A stretch of 64,000 nucleotides of DNA from Toxonevra muliebris (Eukaryota; Arthropoda; Insecta; Diptera; Pallopteridae), in contig OY829327.1 in assembly GCA_963691655.1 (NCBI GenBank), positions 57,300,079 to 57,364,078 of the forward strand, given 5' to 3'. Made by a program: the position numbers and the translations under genes. The notes under the pieces were generated by a model, which had not been told where the DNA came from, made no database searches, and saw only the letters and a program-made list of their open reading frames with translations. Positions 11,965-23,624 of this stretch are shown here, in pieces (the first letter of the stretch is position 1; every line of letters begins with the position of its first letter).

Positions 11965-14900
11965 TTAATGCAATAGCATTGCAGCAATGGCAAATAATAC
12001 TAAGGTGAGTGAAGTGAATATATTTATAGAAGCGGCACCGTCACCGACTCTCTTGGACAAATACTGCTTAAAGGCTCCCAAGTTTTTACTCGACCACAAT
12101 AGATTCTCTGCAACAGTTTTCTCAGCAGATTCCAATGTAGAAGCGGAACTGCCGAACTTGTCTCGATTCTTGGTGTTGAAATCCTTTAAATCTTTTTGTT
12201 GGCTTTCCTCAGTAAATCGTGATGCAAGTCCAGAAATTGCTGAGGCTACAGCTGAATAACCACCCATGCTGTGAAAGGGACAGTAATATAAAGAAACGTA
12301 TTATTTTATAGATCCGATAAGAGATATTAACTTTTAACTTACGATTCAGCAACGCGTTCAAAATGGTCGGTTACCAACTTAAAAACTGGACTAACGTTCT
12401 CATTATTCTCGGTGTACAGACCAGATAAGGCACTGGACTTGTCTTGACGACGAACATCTTCCCCCAGGATAATATTGAAGTACTTCTCTACCAATTTTGT
12501 ATTCTTAACACAGCCCAAAGTATTTAGAATCAAAGTCTGCTCAGTGGCAACAGTTTCACTTTTGTATTTATTGAAGAGCGTATCAAAGTCAGTCTCGCTG
12601 CCTTCACGCATGGCTGTACAGTATACCGCCGAACGGATATTCACTGGCACCGGTGTCGTTTTCATGTTTTGGAAATAGGTTTTAGCCTTAGAGATGCAAT
12701 CGGAATTACCATATTTGCAGGACCAGGACAGAATCTTAGCACGATTGTAGATATCCAAAGCACTATCGGAAGTAGTCTCCACAAAACCAAGTTGCTTATA
12801 AGCCTTCTCCATCAACTGTCTAATGTGAACACCAAAATGGTTTGTGTCGGTTCCCAATCGAATGACCAAGTATGAGTAACCATTGAAAGCTGATGTCCAT
12901 GGCAAGTAATTTGTTTCGGTTTCCAAATACTCGAGTACTGCCAAGGCCAATTCGTACTTAATTACACCAGAGCGTGCAAGATTAAATAGATCATCGACGA
13001 CTTGAGCTCGATTCAACTCATGGATTCCACTCCAGTTGTTCGCGGAAAGAGCATGATGAATTTTATGCCAACTAGTTTCGTCATAGTTGACGCGATAGTA
13101 ACCAGTTTCTTGAATATTGACAATAATCCAATCGATCTCGTTGTTTATAGTAATCGCTCTTTCGCTGCTGGTGGCATCAAGGAAGAATTTGGGTTTTGTT
13201 GTGTTGAAGTCCTTCTCTTTATCTGTGGTATATGTAATTGGAACGGTATAAAGTAGAGAAGCATCCGCACCATCATCTTCTTTTAGTAAGAATCGTTTTT
13301 GAGAGATTTTGAAGCTTTTCCTATCATCCGCAACTGTAATGTGGATTACGGGATACCCAACCTGCTCAGTGAAACTTCTGAAATATGAGTCAGCATTGTT
13401 CTTAAATTCTGATGGCCAATAGATGTCTTTCCCCCAAATATCGAAGAGATTGTCGGGAACTGTGCTTTGTAGTTGACTATAAAATAAAATTTTGTTTATT
13501 AAAACGCAAAACAAGGCATGGTCGATTAGATTACTCACTATGTGTTTAGATATTCTTGTAAAGAGTTTTTGAAGTTTTCTTCACCCATCACATGTTTAGT
13601 CATGCGTATGACTGAAGCGCCCTTACTATATGTAATGCTATTAAACATACGACTTAGATCGGCGGGTGTGTTTGTGTTTTCATCGGTCATTGGATTTGTG
13701 GCATTTGTTGAATCCATACCCATGACACTTTGAACTATGCTTCCAGGAAATTGCATTTCCATTTCAAAATATGGTTCCACCTAAAAATTTAAATGTAAAT
13801 TTTGGAAAACATGAAATAAAAGGTGGGAGTGAAAAACGATGAAATTGGAAATATATGAACTGTTTAATTTAAATTTTAGCTTCTGATTTATTTGGTAAAG
13901 TAATTCTTATGTTCAAAATTAATAACAGGCGCATAAAAGCAAAACTTGAACGAAAAATTTAATGAGCGACTATTTCCTCTTGCTTTGCCCATTTGCAGCT
14001 TTTATACTTTTAAAGATGGATTACAATAAATTATAAATGCATTTTTTCAAAATTGTTATACTTTTGGATATTGGTAGTTAAGAAAAGAGGTGACAACTAA
14101 TCCATCTAAACCGATAGCCCATAGACTTTTAGAATAGTAACAATAATGCCAATATGATATCATAATTACTTGCAGGGTATGATATTTATGAATATTAACA
14201 TAGGTAGAGCAATCGGAAATACAAGCTTAAGATTTGAACGAAAAGTACATATGTGGAAGAGCTCAGAACAACATTCCTACTTACCTTATCTGTGGAAATA
14301 TACATAAAGTATTGGGCGAAACCTTCATTTAACCAAGTATAGCTCCACCAATCACAAGTGACCAGATCACCGAACCATTGGTGAACTTGTTCATGTGTAA
14401 TTATTGAGGCAATGGATTGTTTTGCACTTAATGTAGTCGAACCTTCCTCATACAAAAGCGCACGTTCTCTGTAGGTGAGCAATCCCCAGTTCTCCATAGC
14501 TCCTGCAGAGAAATCAGGAATGGCTGCCATATGCATTTTATCCACTCCCATATCATAGTAATTGATTCCCATATATTTATCTAATTCGGCTAAAATCTTT
14601 TGTCCAACATCGAAACTGTATACAGTTTGTGCTTGGTATTCGGGTTCAGGTCGTGCAATAACTCCAAAACTTCCATTATCAGTTTTACGTTGTTCGAATT
14701 CGGAGACAATAAACGCGACTAAATAGGTCGACATTTTTGGGAATGTTACATACACATCAGTTTCATAATCAGTTCCGCTTTGGCTTGTCTCTTTAATACG
14801 AGAATTAGCAAACGTATTCATACTTTTGTGACGTGTAATGCTCAAGTCATAAGTTGCCTTAAATTTAGGTTCATCGAACGAGGGAAAAGCGCGACGGGCA

Positions 14901-17900
14901 TGATTTGTTTCAAACTGAGTTGAACCGATCCATCTGAGAACATAAATTTATGTTAACAACTATATAAAAGTTAAATTAATAATAATATTTATGTTTTCGT
15001 TACTTTGTATTGTTATTTTTATCAACATATGAGCTGCGGTAAAATCCGTGCATATCATCGTCCATGGTGCCTTCATAAACGAAGTGTAGTATGTACGACT
15101 TATTAACTTCCAATGTGTTGGCTAGCTCATATGTAATTTTATCTGTTACTGCATTCGGTGTAGCATCAGGCAAATTTGTTTTTGTAACCGCATTGTCCTT
15201 TGCCCAGTATTCGCGCTTTGTGTATTTCAAATTTTTCGAATGCATCACAATATTCTTGGTTGCAGCACTTGAAACAATTTCAATTGTGGCTTCACCATCG
15301 AAAGTAAAACGTCTTGTACCATCTGTTTCCAGAAGATATGGCTTCAAAATGATATTGTAGTTGACTGGTTTAATATCAAGTGGCAAACGATAATCGTCAC
15401 CAATTCTCTTAGATAAATACTGCTTAAAGGCTCCCAAGTTTTTTCTCGACCACAATAGATTCTCTGCAACAGTTTTCTCAGCAGCTTCCAATGTAGAAGC
15501 GGAACTGCCGAATTTGTCTCGATTCTTGGAGTTGAAATCCTTTAAATCTTTTTGTTGGCTTTCCTCAGTAAATCGTGATGCAAGTCCAGAAATTGCTGAG
15601 GCTACAGCTGAATAACCACCCATGCTGTGAAAGGGACAGTAATATAAAGAAACGTATTATTTTATAGATCCGATAAGAGATATTAACTTTTAACTTACGA
15701 TTCAGCAACGCGTTCAAAATGGTCGGTTACCAACTTAAAAACTGGACTAACGTTCTCATTATTCTCGGTGTACAGACCAGATAAGGCACTGGACTTGTCT
15801 TGACGACGAACATCTTCCCCCAGGATAATATTGAAGTACTTCTCTACCAATTTTGTATTCTTAACACAGCCCAAAGTATTTAGAATCAAAGTCTGCTCAG
15901 TGGCAACAGTTTCACTTTTGTATTTATTGAAGAGCGTATCAAAGTCAGTCTCGCTGCCTTCACGCATGGCTGTACAGTATACCGCCGAACGGATATTCAC
16001 TGGCACCGGTGTCGTTTTCATGTTTTGGAAATAGGTTTTTGCCTTGGAAATGCAATCGACATCGCCATATTTGCAGGACCAGGATAGAATATTAGCACGG
16101 TTGTAGATATCCAAAGCACTATCGGAAGTAGTCTCCACAAAACCAAGTTGCTTATAAGCCTTCTCCATCAACTGTCTAATGTGAACACCAAAATGGTTTG
16201 TGTCGGTTCCCAATCGAATGACCAAGTATGAGTAACCATTGAAAGCTGATGTCCATGGCAAGTAATTTGTTTCGGTTTCCAAATACTCGAGTACTGCCAA
16301 GGCCAATTCGTACTTAATTACACCAGAGCGTGCAAGATTAAATAGATCATCGACGACTTGAGCTCGATTCAACTCATGGATTCCACTCCAGTTGTTCGCG
16401 GAAAGAGCATGATGAATTTTATGCCAACTAGTTTCGTCATAGTTGACGCGATAGTAACCAGTTTCTTGAATATTGACAATAATCCAATCGATCTCGTTGT
16501 TTATAGTAATCGCTCTTTCGCTGCTGGTGGCATCAAGGAAGAATTTGGGTTTTGTTGTGTTGAAGTCCTTCTCTTTATCTGTGGTATATGTAATTGGAAC
16601 GGTATAAAGTAGAGAAGCATCCGCACCATCATCTTCTTTTAGTAAGAATCGTTTTTGAGAGATTTTGAAGCTTTTCCTATCATCCGCAACTGTAATGTGG
16701 ATTACGGGATACCCAACCTGCTCAGTGAAACTTCTGAAATATGAGTCAGCATTGTTCTTAAATTCTGATGGCCAATAGATGTCTTTCCCCCAAATACCGA
16801 ATAGGTTGTCGGGAACTGTGCTTTGTAGTTGACTGTAAAATAAATATAATATTTTTATTGAAAAGCAATAAATGGCGGCTTCGATTAAACTCACTATGTT
16901 TTAAGATATTCTTGTAAAGATTTTTGGAAGTTTACTTCACCCATTACGTGCTTTGTCATACGAATAACTGAGGCGCCTTTATTATAGGAGATGCTGTTAA
17001 ACATGCGGCTAAGATCGGCGGGTGTGTTTGTGTTTTCATCGGTCATTGGATTTGTGGCATTTGTTGAATCCATACCCATGACACTTTGAATTTGTGCCAC
17101 GACAAATTGTTTTTCTAATTCCCAATCTTTTTCTACCATAGCTGTGCCATGATATTGGAAATAGCGTGCAAATCCTTCATTCAACCAAGTATAGCTCCAC
17201 CAATCACAAGTGACCAGATCACCGAACCACATATGTGTCTGTTCATGTGCTATCACTGCTGCGATGGCCTGTTTTGCACTCAACGTAGTCGAACCCTCCT
17301 CAAATAATAGCGCACGTTCTCTGTAGGTGAGCAATCCCCAGTTCTCCATAGCTCCTGCAGAGAAATCAGGAATGGCTGCCATATGCATTTTATCCACTCC
17401 CATATCATAGTAATTGATTCCCATATATTTATCTAATTCGGCTAAAATCTTTTGTCCAACATCGAAACTGTATACAGTTTGTGCTTGGTATTCGGGTTCA
17501 GGTCGTGCAATAACTCCAAAACTACCATTATCAGTTTTACGTTGTTCGAAATCGGAAACAATAAACGCGACTAAATAGGTCGACATTTTTGGGAATGTTA
17601 CATACACATCAGTTTCATAATCTGATCCGCTTGGACTTATCTCTTTAATACGAGAATTAGCAAATGTATTCATGCTTTTGTGACGTGTGATGCTCAAGTC
17701 ATAAGTTGCCTTAAATTTAGGTTCATCGAACGAGGGAAAAGCGCGACGTGCATGATTTGTTTCAAACTGAGTTGAACCGATCCATCTGAGAACATAAATC
17801 TATGTTAATAACTATATAAAATTTTAATTATTAATAATATTTATGTTTTCGTTACTTTGTGTTGTTATTTTTATCAACATATGAGCTGCGATAGAATCCG

Positions 17901-18337
17901 TGCATATCATCGTCCATGGTGCCTTCATAAACGAAGTGTAATATATATGGTTTATTAGCTTCCAATGTGCTGGCTAGCTCATATGTAATTTTATCTGTTA
18001 CTGCATTCGGTGTAGCATCAGGCAAATTTGTTTTTGTAGTCTGGTCTTTTGCCCAGTATTCGCGCTTTGTGTATTGCAAATTCTTCGAATGCATCACAAT
18101 GTTCTTGGTTGCAACACTTGGAACAATTTCAATTGTAGCCTCACCATCGAAAGTAAAACGTCTTGTACCATCTGTTTCCAAAAGATATGGCTTCAAAATG
18201 ATATTGTAGTTGACTGGCTTAATATCAAGTGGCAGACGATAATCTTCTGTTGCTAATGGTGTGGCATCATCAAGAGGTGCACCGTAGGCAACACATAAGA
18301 ATGCCGCCAATATGCCAGCTACGTAAAGTGTTGTCAT
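11965..18337 (-). CDS. Two-module (tandem) M1 zinc aminopeptidase, GPI-anchored, 1818 aa, 8 exons
   Basis: Exons, from GT..AG borders I could place: 18337-17856, 17785-16895, 16832-15699, 15624-15004, 14933-14285, 13780-13539, 13476-12343, 12268-11965. They join to 5457 nt with phase kept at every junction. The start is the first in-frame ATG (MTTLYVAG), followed by a hydrophobic signal peptide ending near AYGA. Module 1 is residues ~21-912: GAMEN at ~305-309, HEQTH at ~341-345, Glu 18 residues later in WLNEGFA, and catalytic Tyr in SISYNKG. Module 2 is ~913-1818: GAMEN ~1187-1191, HEQVH ~1223-1227, LNEGFA, SITYSKG. Exon 4 runs from the C-terminal end of module 1 (YLSKRIGD) straight into DYRLPLDIKPVNY of module 2, with no signal peptide or anchor between. 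The tail ends in a hydrophobic stretch (INIFTSLTLVLFAIAAMLLH) typical of GPI addition. Family role: removal of N-terminal residues from peptides at the cell surface, often in midgut. Two separate genes are less likely because module 2 has no start of its own. Confidence 0.88.
12268..13476 (-). repeat. Copy B of the near-identical duplicated tract (exon 7 plus following intron)
   Basis: This 1.2-kb tract matches 15624-16832. The encoded exons differ at only four of about 378 residues, and the 74-bp intron at 12269-12342 is identical to that at 15625-15698. The introns on the other side of these exons (13477-13538 and 16833-16894) are clearly diverged. A patch at about 12679-12735 also differs from 16035-16091. 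The pattern suggests recent gene conversion rather than duplication age alone. Confidence 0.85.
15624..16832 (-). repeat. Copy A of the near-identical duplicated tract (exon 3 plus following intron)
   Basis: Partner of 12268-13476. Residue differences are Gly for Asp early in the exon (LFGIWG versus LFDIWG) and a cluster at RANILSWSCKYGDVDC versus RAKILSWSCKYGNSDC. Long blocks of the DNA appear identical, including positions 15699-16034 and 16358-16612 against their counterparts. Confidence 0.85.
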
Positions 18338-18429
18338 TCTTCTGAATTTTGAAAATACAAACTGTCTATGAGATTTTAAATGCTTATGAAATAAATTTTT
18401 GTGGCGATGGTCGCGTTTCGTAAACGCAA

Positions 18430-18482
18430 ACTCTTGCAACTGATGCGAGTGTTTCAGAAACCGTAGTTGTTTGTTTATGATC
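18430..18482 (-). promoter_or_regulatory. Weak candidate core promoter of the two-module aminopeptidase
   Basis: On the minus strand a TATA-like CATAAACA lies roughly 37 bp upstream of GCATCAGTTGC, which contains the arthropod initiator TCAGT. A start there would give a 5' UTR of about 105 nt before the ATG at 18337. The spacing is slightly long and the TATA match poor, so this is only a suggestion. Confidence 0.3.
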
Positions 18483-19165
18483 AGCACAAATGTCAGTAGA
18501 ATTGTTTTTCCATCATATTATTTTTCTACGTTTTCTTGTTGCAGCAGGTGCGTCTTAGAAACACGACCAATGAGAAATTTAGTGATTTCGAGCTATACAT
18601 AGGTTTTGGATTCGATATTATTGGTTTGATGTGTTTATTATTACTGTTCATCTTCAGTATGCAACAAAATTTTTGGCATTAAATTAGCTTTACAAATTAT
18701 GAAAAATAAAAATATTTTATGAAAAATAAATGGTAATAGGGAAAGATATTGTAGTAAAGTTTTTGATTGCCGGAATTCTGATCAACCAGTTTACTTCAAG
18801 AAAGCAGCTAGTTATCTGACGGACCTGAATTCTTTGAAACGTCGCTGGGCTAGTTTTTGATATAGGAGAAATTTACGTTTTTTGTTAATGATTTAGGTAA
18901 CACCCTTGAAACTGAAAGATTTGATTTGTTGCGGAAAATTTCGGCAAGGAGGTTTTGGTCAGTGTTAATTTATTTATTATTTAACTTTCTCAATGCGAAA
19001 AATTGCACACGTGCTCTTTGGGACCCCGCTCCTTTCATGGGACCACCTCTAAAAATAATTTTTTTTATAAAGATTTGTTTAATTTGCTTAGTGTACAATC
19101 ATTTCAAAAGGTAAGAAAATGTGAAATACATAAATCACATGAGTTAAATTGGTTTTTGTGAAAGC

Positions 19166-19322
19166 ACGTGATGTGGAATAGAGAAAAGAGGTTAATGGCC
19201 AAAAAACCGGTTTTTAGTTTTTGGTGGAATCCTATGGAAAATTTCATGCTTTTTTCAATGGTGTAAATCCCAGATTTTTCCATTTTTAGTCGTTAACCTC
19301 CTTTCTATATTCCACGTCACAT
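19166..19322. mobile_element. Small fold-back (MITE-like) element
   Basis: Arms 19166-19195 and 19292-19322 are inverted complements over about 30 bp with a few mismatches (core GTGGAATAKAGAAARGAGGTTAA). The interior shows further weak self-complementarity. Total size is about 157 bp. TSDs were not identified. Confidence 0.6.
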
Positions 19323-20631
19323 ATCATATCACATTGAGTAAGTGATAAGTTGCTGAAAAGGACCTGTTTCTGTCGATTTTAATAACACTTTTATTAATTA
19401 TTACTATTTTTTTCAAATTCACATAGATATTTATGAACTTCTCGTTTCTTTTAAATATACTTGAATGTACATTTTTTTTTGTACAAATTCTCAAGATAAT
19501 AAATTATAATAATAAGTTTGACTATTTGAATTCGTTAAAAATTTCAATTTTACAATTTAACGATTGATTTCTATTCGACACTTGCAACTATTTTAACTTT
19601 TATGTCACGCAATTGAGATCTTTTGTAATTTTTTTTTTGGGTGTAACTAAGCAATTGTATTATCCATTATTGATTTTAATTGATCGCACCTTTTCACGCT
19701 TTCCCTGGTCGGCGTATACCAAAAATGTTAAAATGTTTAAAAACCTTTTTGTAACTGAATGTTGGAACCAACTATGAGGTATATTTATAAAGAAATGCTC
19801 TAAAGAATTCACAATTTATCTGCAATGTTAACAAAACTTTTATTATATGCGATAAACACAATTACGTTAGTATGGCATATAAATGTGTATAACTGTTGTT
19901 GGATTATACATACATATATGAAGAGATTACAGGCTCGATAACATAGAAGTATAGACTTATATACAAACCAAGTTGCAAATACTCATATAGTATAAAGATA
20001 TTCTAGTTAATTTTTTATTAACTTATTACCAGGTTACTGGTACTCTGTTATAAAACAAAGGTAAACAATATATAAATTATATATTTACATGCCTACGGTT
20101 TATAACTGGACATAGAAAAAGAAATGAACAGTACTTGTGGAAAATAATGATGATGCGAACTGTAAACTGAAATCATTAACGATTAATTGACTTGTTATTG
20201 TGGTTATGAGAGCTTATACGTGATTTTCCGATTTCCGTTATCCGATCTTATCAATAGTTAATAGAACTAATAATTTGTTATCAGTGTTAATATATTTAAT
20301 TTTTGAAGTACTTTCAATTACTTGGTTTTATTATTGTATGCCGTATCAGATTTTTTGATACGACTTTGGTACTTTTTTTTGTAAATTGAAAAGTTTAAAG
20401 TACAAAGACATTGGTTGTAAACTGATTAGAAATAAAATAAAGTCAACTGATGCTCAGTTGGGAAATATCAAAAACAATTTACTGACTCTTTTTTTTTGTA
20501 GGAGATAACTTCTAAACGTAAAGCTATTATGACTTATTCATGAAATTTTTAAGTCAATCTTTTGCCTAAATTTAAATATATATACATACTTATAGTCTTA
20601 TTGTTATTGCAAATAATATATACTTCCATAC

Positions 20632-20768
20632 TTAACCCATTAAGGACGAGCGGGAACCAAAGTAGATAGATCAAGAAAGTAACTTGAGAAAAAATTGTTT
20701 TTGAACCTTGGTCAGGAACGGCTCAGTGACACGGTGCCATATGACACTGCTAGGCATTACTGGGTTAA
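20632..20768. mobile_element. piggyBac-like MITE with TTAA duplication
   Basis: TTAA occurs at 20632-20635 and 20765-20768. Between them the ends read CCCATTAAGG at the left and, in complement, CCCAGTAATG at the right. TTAA target duplication with CCC-starting TIRs is the piggyBac hallmark. The 129-bp interior is non-coding. Confidence 0.5.
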
Positions 20769-22566
20769 CCCATAGTAGGCAAGACCGTCTTCAGATGGAC
20801 AATATCTTGATACAATTTAAAAGACGTCTAAAAATTTTGTATGTGCCGTTAAATGGATAGACGAAAACCGAAGCTACAAACTGCGCACTCTGTGCGTTAT
20901 TTCGTTTTGATTTTATCGTCAGTTGAAGGTCAGATTTCGAGTGATTAAGGAAAAAATTATTTTGTGTGAAATCAAATTTATTTACGATAATTTTAATTAT
21001 TAATAAAAAATATTTATAATTGTTTTTTAGTATTAGGAGGTAGGAAATTGATTGTATTTTATGCTTTTGCATTTTGAGTGAAATCATGAAATCTCGCAAA
21101 TGCCTCGTATAGCTCGCAAACCTCTCAAGTTTGCATTGCGGATATCAGCTGTTTTCATTCTCCATACAAACACTTCAACACTTTTGTGCAGCATCTGATA
21201 CTCTCAAAACCTGCAAATTGTGTTCATGAAACGGTGTATACAAATTTTCGCAAATACGAATAGGCAAGTTTGCGAACTTTCATGAGGAACACTACTAATA
21301 AATTTTTTCTTTTCCATTTATCGGGATTACAACCTTTTCAACAGACTACCTCTTTTCTTTCCTCGATCAAAAATAATGACTTCAAATCGATTTTCGATTT
21401 CTATGCATTAAAATCAATCAATCCAAATTTTTTTATTGCTAAAGAATTGGCTTACTAGAGAGTTCACTCGTTTTTAAATAATAGATCATGAAGAAATAAA
21501 TAGTGAAGAACTCGAACGCATTGGTACTTCCATTCTTAATTTTTATTATTTTCATTATTTTTTACACAAAAATTGTTGCTCCAGTACAAATAGGAAAATC
21601 ATCACAATACTTTACATCAGATATATCAGATACGGCTCACTGAATTAATCAAACAGAAATAAACTATTGAAAAATATAATGAACATAAATTTTATTCACG
21701 CTTCTTGTGGTTTAAAACAAATCTAAACAAATAAAATTTTTTGATATGCTCATTTTTAGAATTGTTAATTGCGAACTATTGTTTCGGCAAGGCGTCAATA
21801 ATATTATCGAAATCATTCCTTGCAATTTGATACTCGATAAAGAGAATACTCAAATTACTCAAAAATACTTGAGTCATGCTATTGCTCATAATATAATATT
21901 TTCATTAGTTTCATTTTAGAAAACGAACGTTTTGCCAAAGCAACTGTAATTGGAGTAGTAAGAAATAAAATGAATACTGTGCAAACTTCAGGAAAGTTGG
22001 TCTCGATTACACTATGCGACAATTTTCGGGTCATCGAAATCAAAGCGGACCAGACTATTTTTTTTGAAAATATACCTATCCAATAGCAAAACCCTCGTAG
22101 GTTTGTAAAAGTTAGCTCGATTTTCTTTTTTTCTTATTTTTTGAATTTTTTGACCCTCAGGAAATTTTAGGGTTTTTCATATACCCCAATTTTGACTTAT
22201 AAATCGATTTTTTTGGGATGTATTCGATGTATGTCATCGTGATTATTTTTGTCCCGTGCTGTCCAAGTTATTAATGTGGAGTTAAAAGTGTTAATGTGTA
22301 CCATAATGTAGCTTTTAAAATTCTTGTACTAATTTGCACCTTTTGAAAAAAATTTAATTTTCCAGAATCAATTCTACTGGAGTTAGATGTTGATGATAAT
22401 GAATAAAAATTATGGTTTTAATTCTTCTATCTACAATATATAACTATCGGATGCATTTTAAGTAACAAAAATATTTGATAAATTGGAATTTTTGGGGTCT
22501 CAGATAACCTAACACCCTAAACCGGCTATCGTTACGCCACTGAATGCAGTTCGTAACATAAACAAA

Positions 22567-23605
22567 GGCTCTTATTATGAACTGCGTTCGATCTTCGACT
22601 GTAGTCAAATGCCCTGATCGAATGAATTTGAGTTTGGTATTATGACGTGCTTTCGACAGAGAATAGCGTTATTGTGAATTTTGCTCATTTTGGGTTGTTC
22701 ATGGTAGTATGTTTCTATTAGCTGATCGCCATTTCGAAAAATAAATACGATTTGTTTAAAAATGAAGTAGAAAAAATAAGAATAAAATAGTAATGACTAC
22801 AACGAAATAATGGTTCAACGATTCATCGGAAGAGGATGAGAGCTAGATGGAACTGGCCAGAAATAGAAAACGATTAAGTGCAGCCTTTCGAAAAAGCTTT
22901 GGCATCTACAAAATTCGTGTACAGATTTTTACAGAACTTACGACTGACCAAGGAGGCGTTTGGGGACTTGATGACTACTATAGATGAACTGCTCAAGCAA
23001 TGCACATGAGCAAGATCAATTCCCAACATATTAAAACTGGCAACAGATCTTCGATTTTGTGCTCAGAGATCACTGCAACTAAGCATTGGGAATGAGAATA
23101 CTCTTGGACTTGCTCAGCCCTCGGTGTCTGTGGTGTTATCAGAGGATTTAAATGTCCTGAAAAATTGTATTTGCCAAAGATGAATAAAATTCAATAAGGG
23201 AAATGCCAGAAATTTTTGGTTGGTCCTAAACCATTTAGTTTTTTCTTCGTCGCACAGAACTTTTGAGGAAATACCCTTTGCAATCAGAGGATTTGCTTTC
23301 CTACAATGACACAAGTTTCTATAAACGCAATGTGTTGCTCACTACTTTAAAGTTGCAAAAAATTTACAAAAACTGTTTAAAATTAGTTTTTAGTCCTCAA
23401 ACAGCAAAAAGAAATAGCAAAATACTTAAATTTTTAACAATTATTACTCAGCATGCACCGTATCGAAAGCAAAATTGCGTTGGACAGAAAACTCGATGCG
23501 CAACGAAGATTTCGACAGGGTTGCACTGCTCATAATACGAATTTTACATTCGATCTTCGATTACCAGCGAAGATCAAACGTCGAAAGCAGCTCATAATAA
23601 GAGCC
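22567..23605. mobile_element. Decayed PIF/Harbinger element with TIRs and 3-bp TSD
   Basis: The left end GGCTCTTATTATGA at 22567 is matched by its complement ending at 23605, with homology continuing inward (CTGC..TTCGA). The 3-bp direct flank AAA is present on both sides (22564-22566 and 23606-23608), as expected for PIF/Harbinger. The interior carries a recognisable nuclease fragment. At 1039 bp it is internally deleted. Confidence 0.75.
22941..23158 (+). pseudogene. PIF/Harbinger nuclease N-terminal relic
   Basis: A single frame, broken by one stop, reads RLTKEAFGDLM, then ARSIPNILKLATDLRFCAQR and LSIGNENTLGLAQPSVSVVL. This is the conserved N-terminal half of HARBI1-like nucleases (RLSKEAF...LA..LRF.A.GS.Q..VGN..NLG.AQPTVS). 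The catalytic DDE part has been deleted. Confidence 0.8.
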
Positions 23606-23624
23606 AAAGAGTCTCTATTGTAAA

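Larger units (their letters stand above)
18483..22563. other. Long AT-rich intergenic region with small MITEs
   Basis: No gene is supported over about 4 kb. Two short inverted-repeat elements are listed separately (19166-19322 and 20632-20768). Other open frames, for example minus strand 21099-20791, lack recognisable motifs and look fortuitous. Confidence 0.5.

Noticed and set aside
12475..13256. Plus-strand ORFs over the aminopeptidase exons (also 15831-16612, 18074-18256 and 42682-43123)
   Set aside because: They are antisense shadows of well-supported minus-strand exons. They repeat identically only because the exons do.
15000..15623. Reading module 2 as an independent gene starting at MGGYSAV in exon 4
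   Set aside because: That Met is the C-terminal segment of module 1, follows a good splice acceptor (CACAG) and has no signal peptide. The fusion model keeps every phase.
17852..18487. N-terminal extension upstream of MTTLYVAG
   Set aside because: The upstream frame has no ATG and encodes a basic, non-signal sequence. The first ATG is followed at once by a signal peptide.
23263..23535. 90-codon plus-strand ORF downstream of the Harbinger nuclease relic
   Set aside because: No similarity to the nuclease catalytic half is apparent; composition is that of chance AT-rich ORFs.
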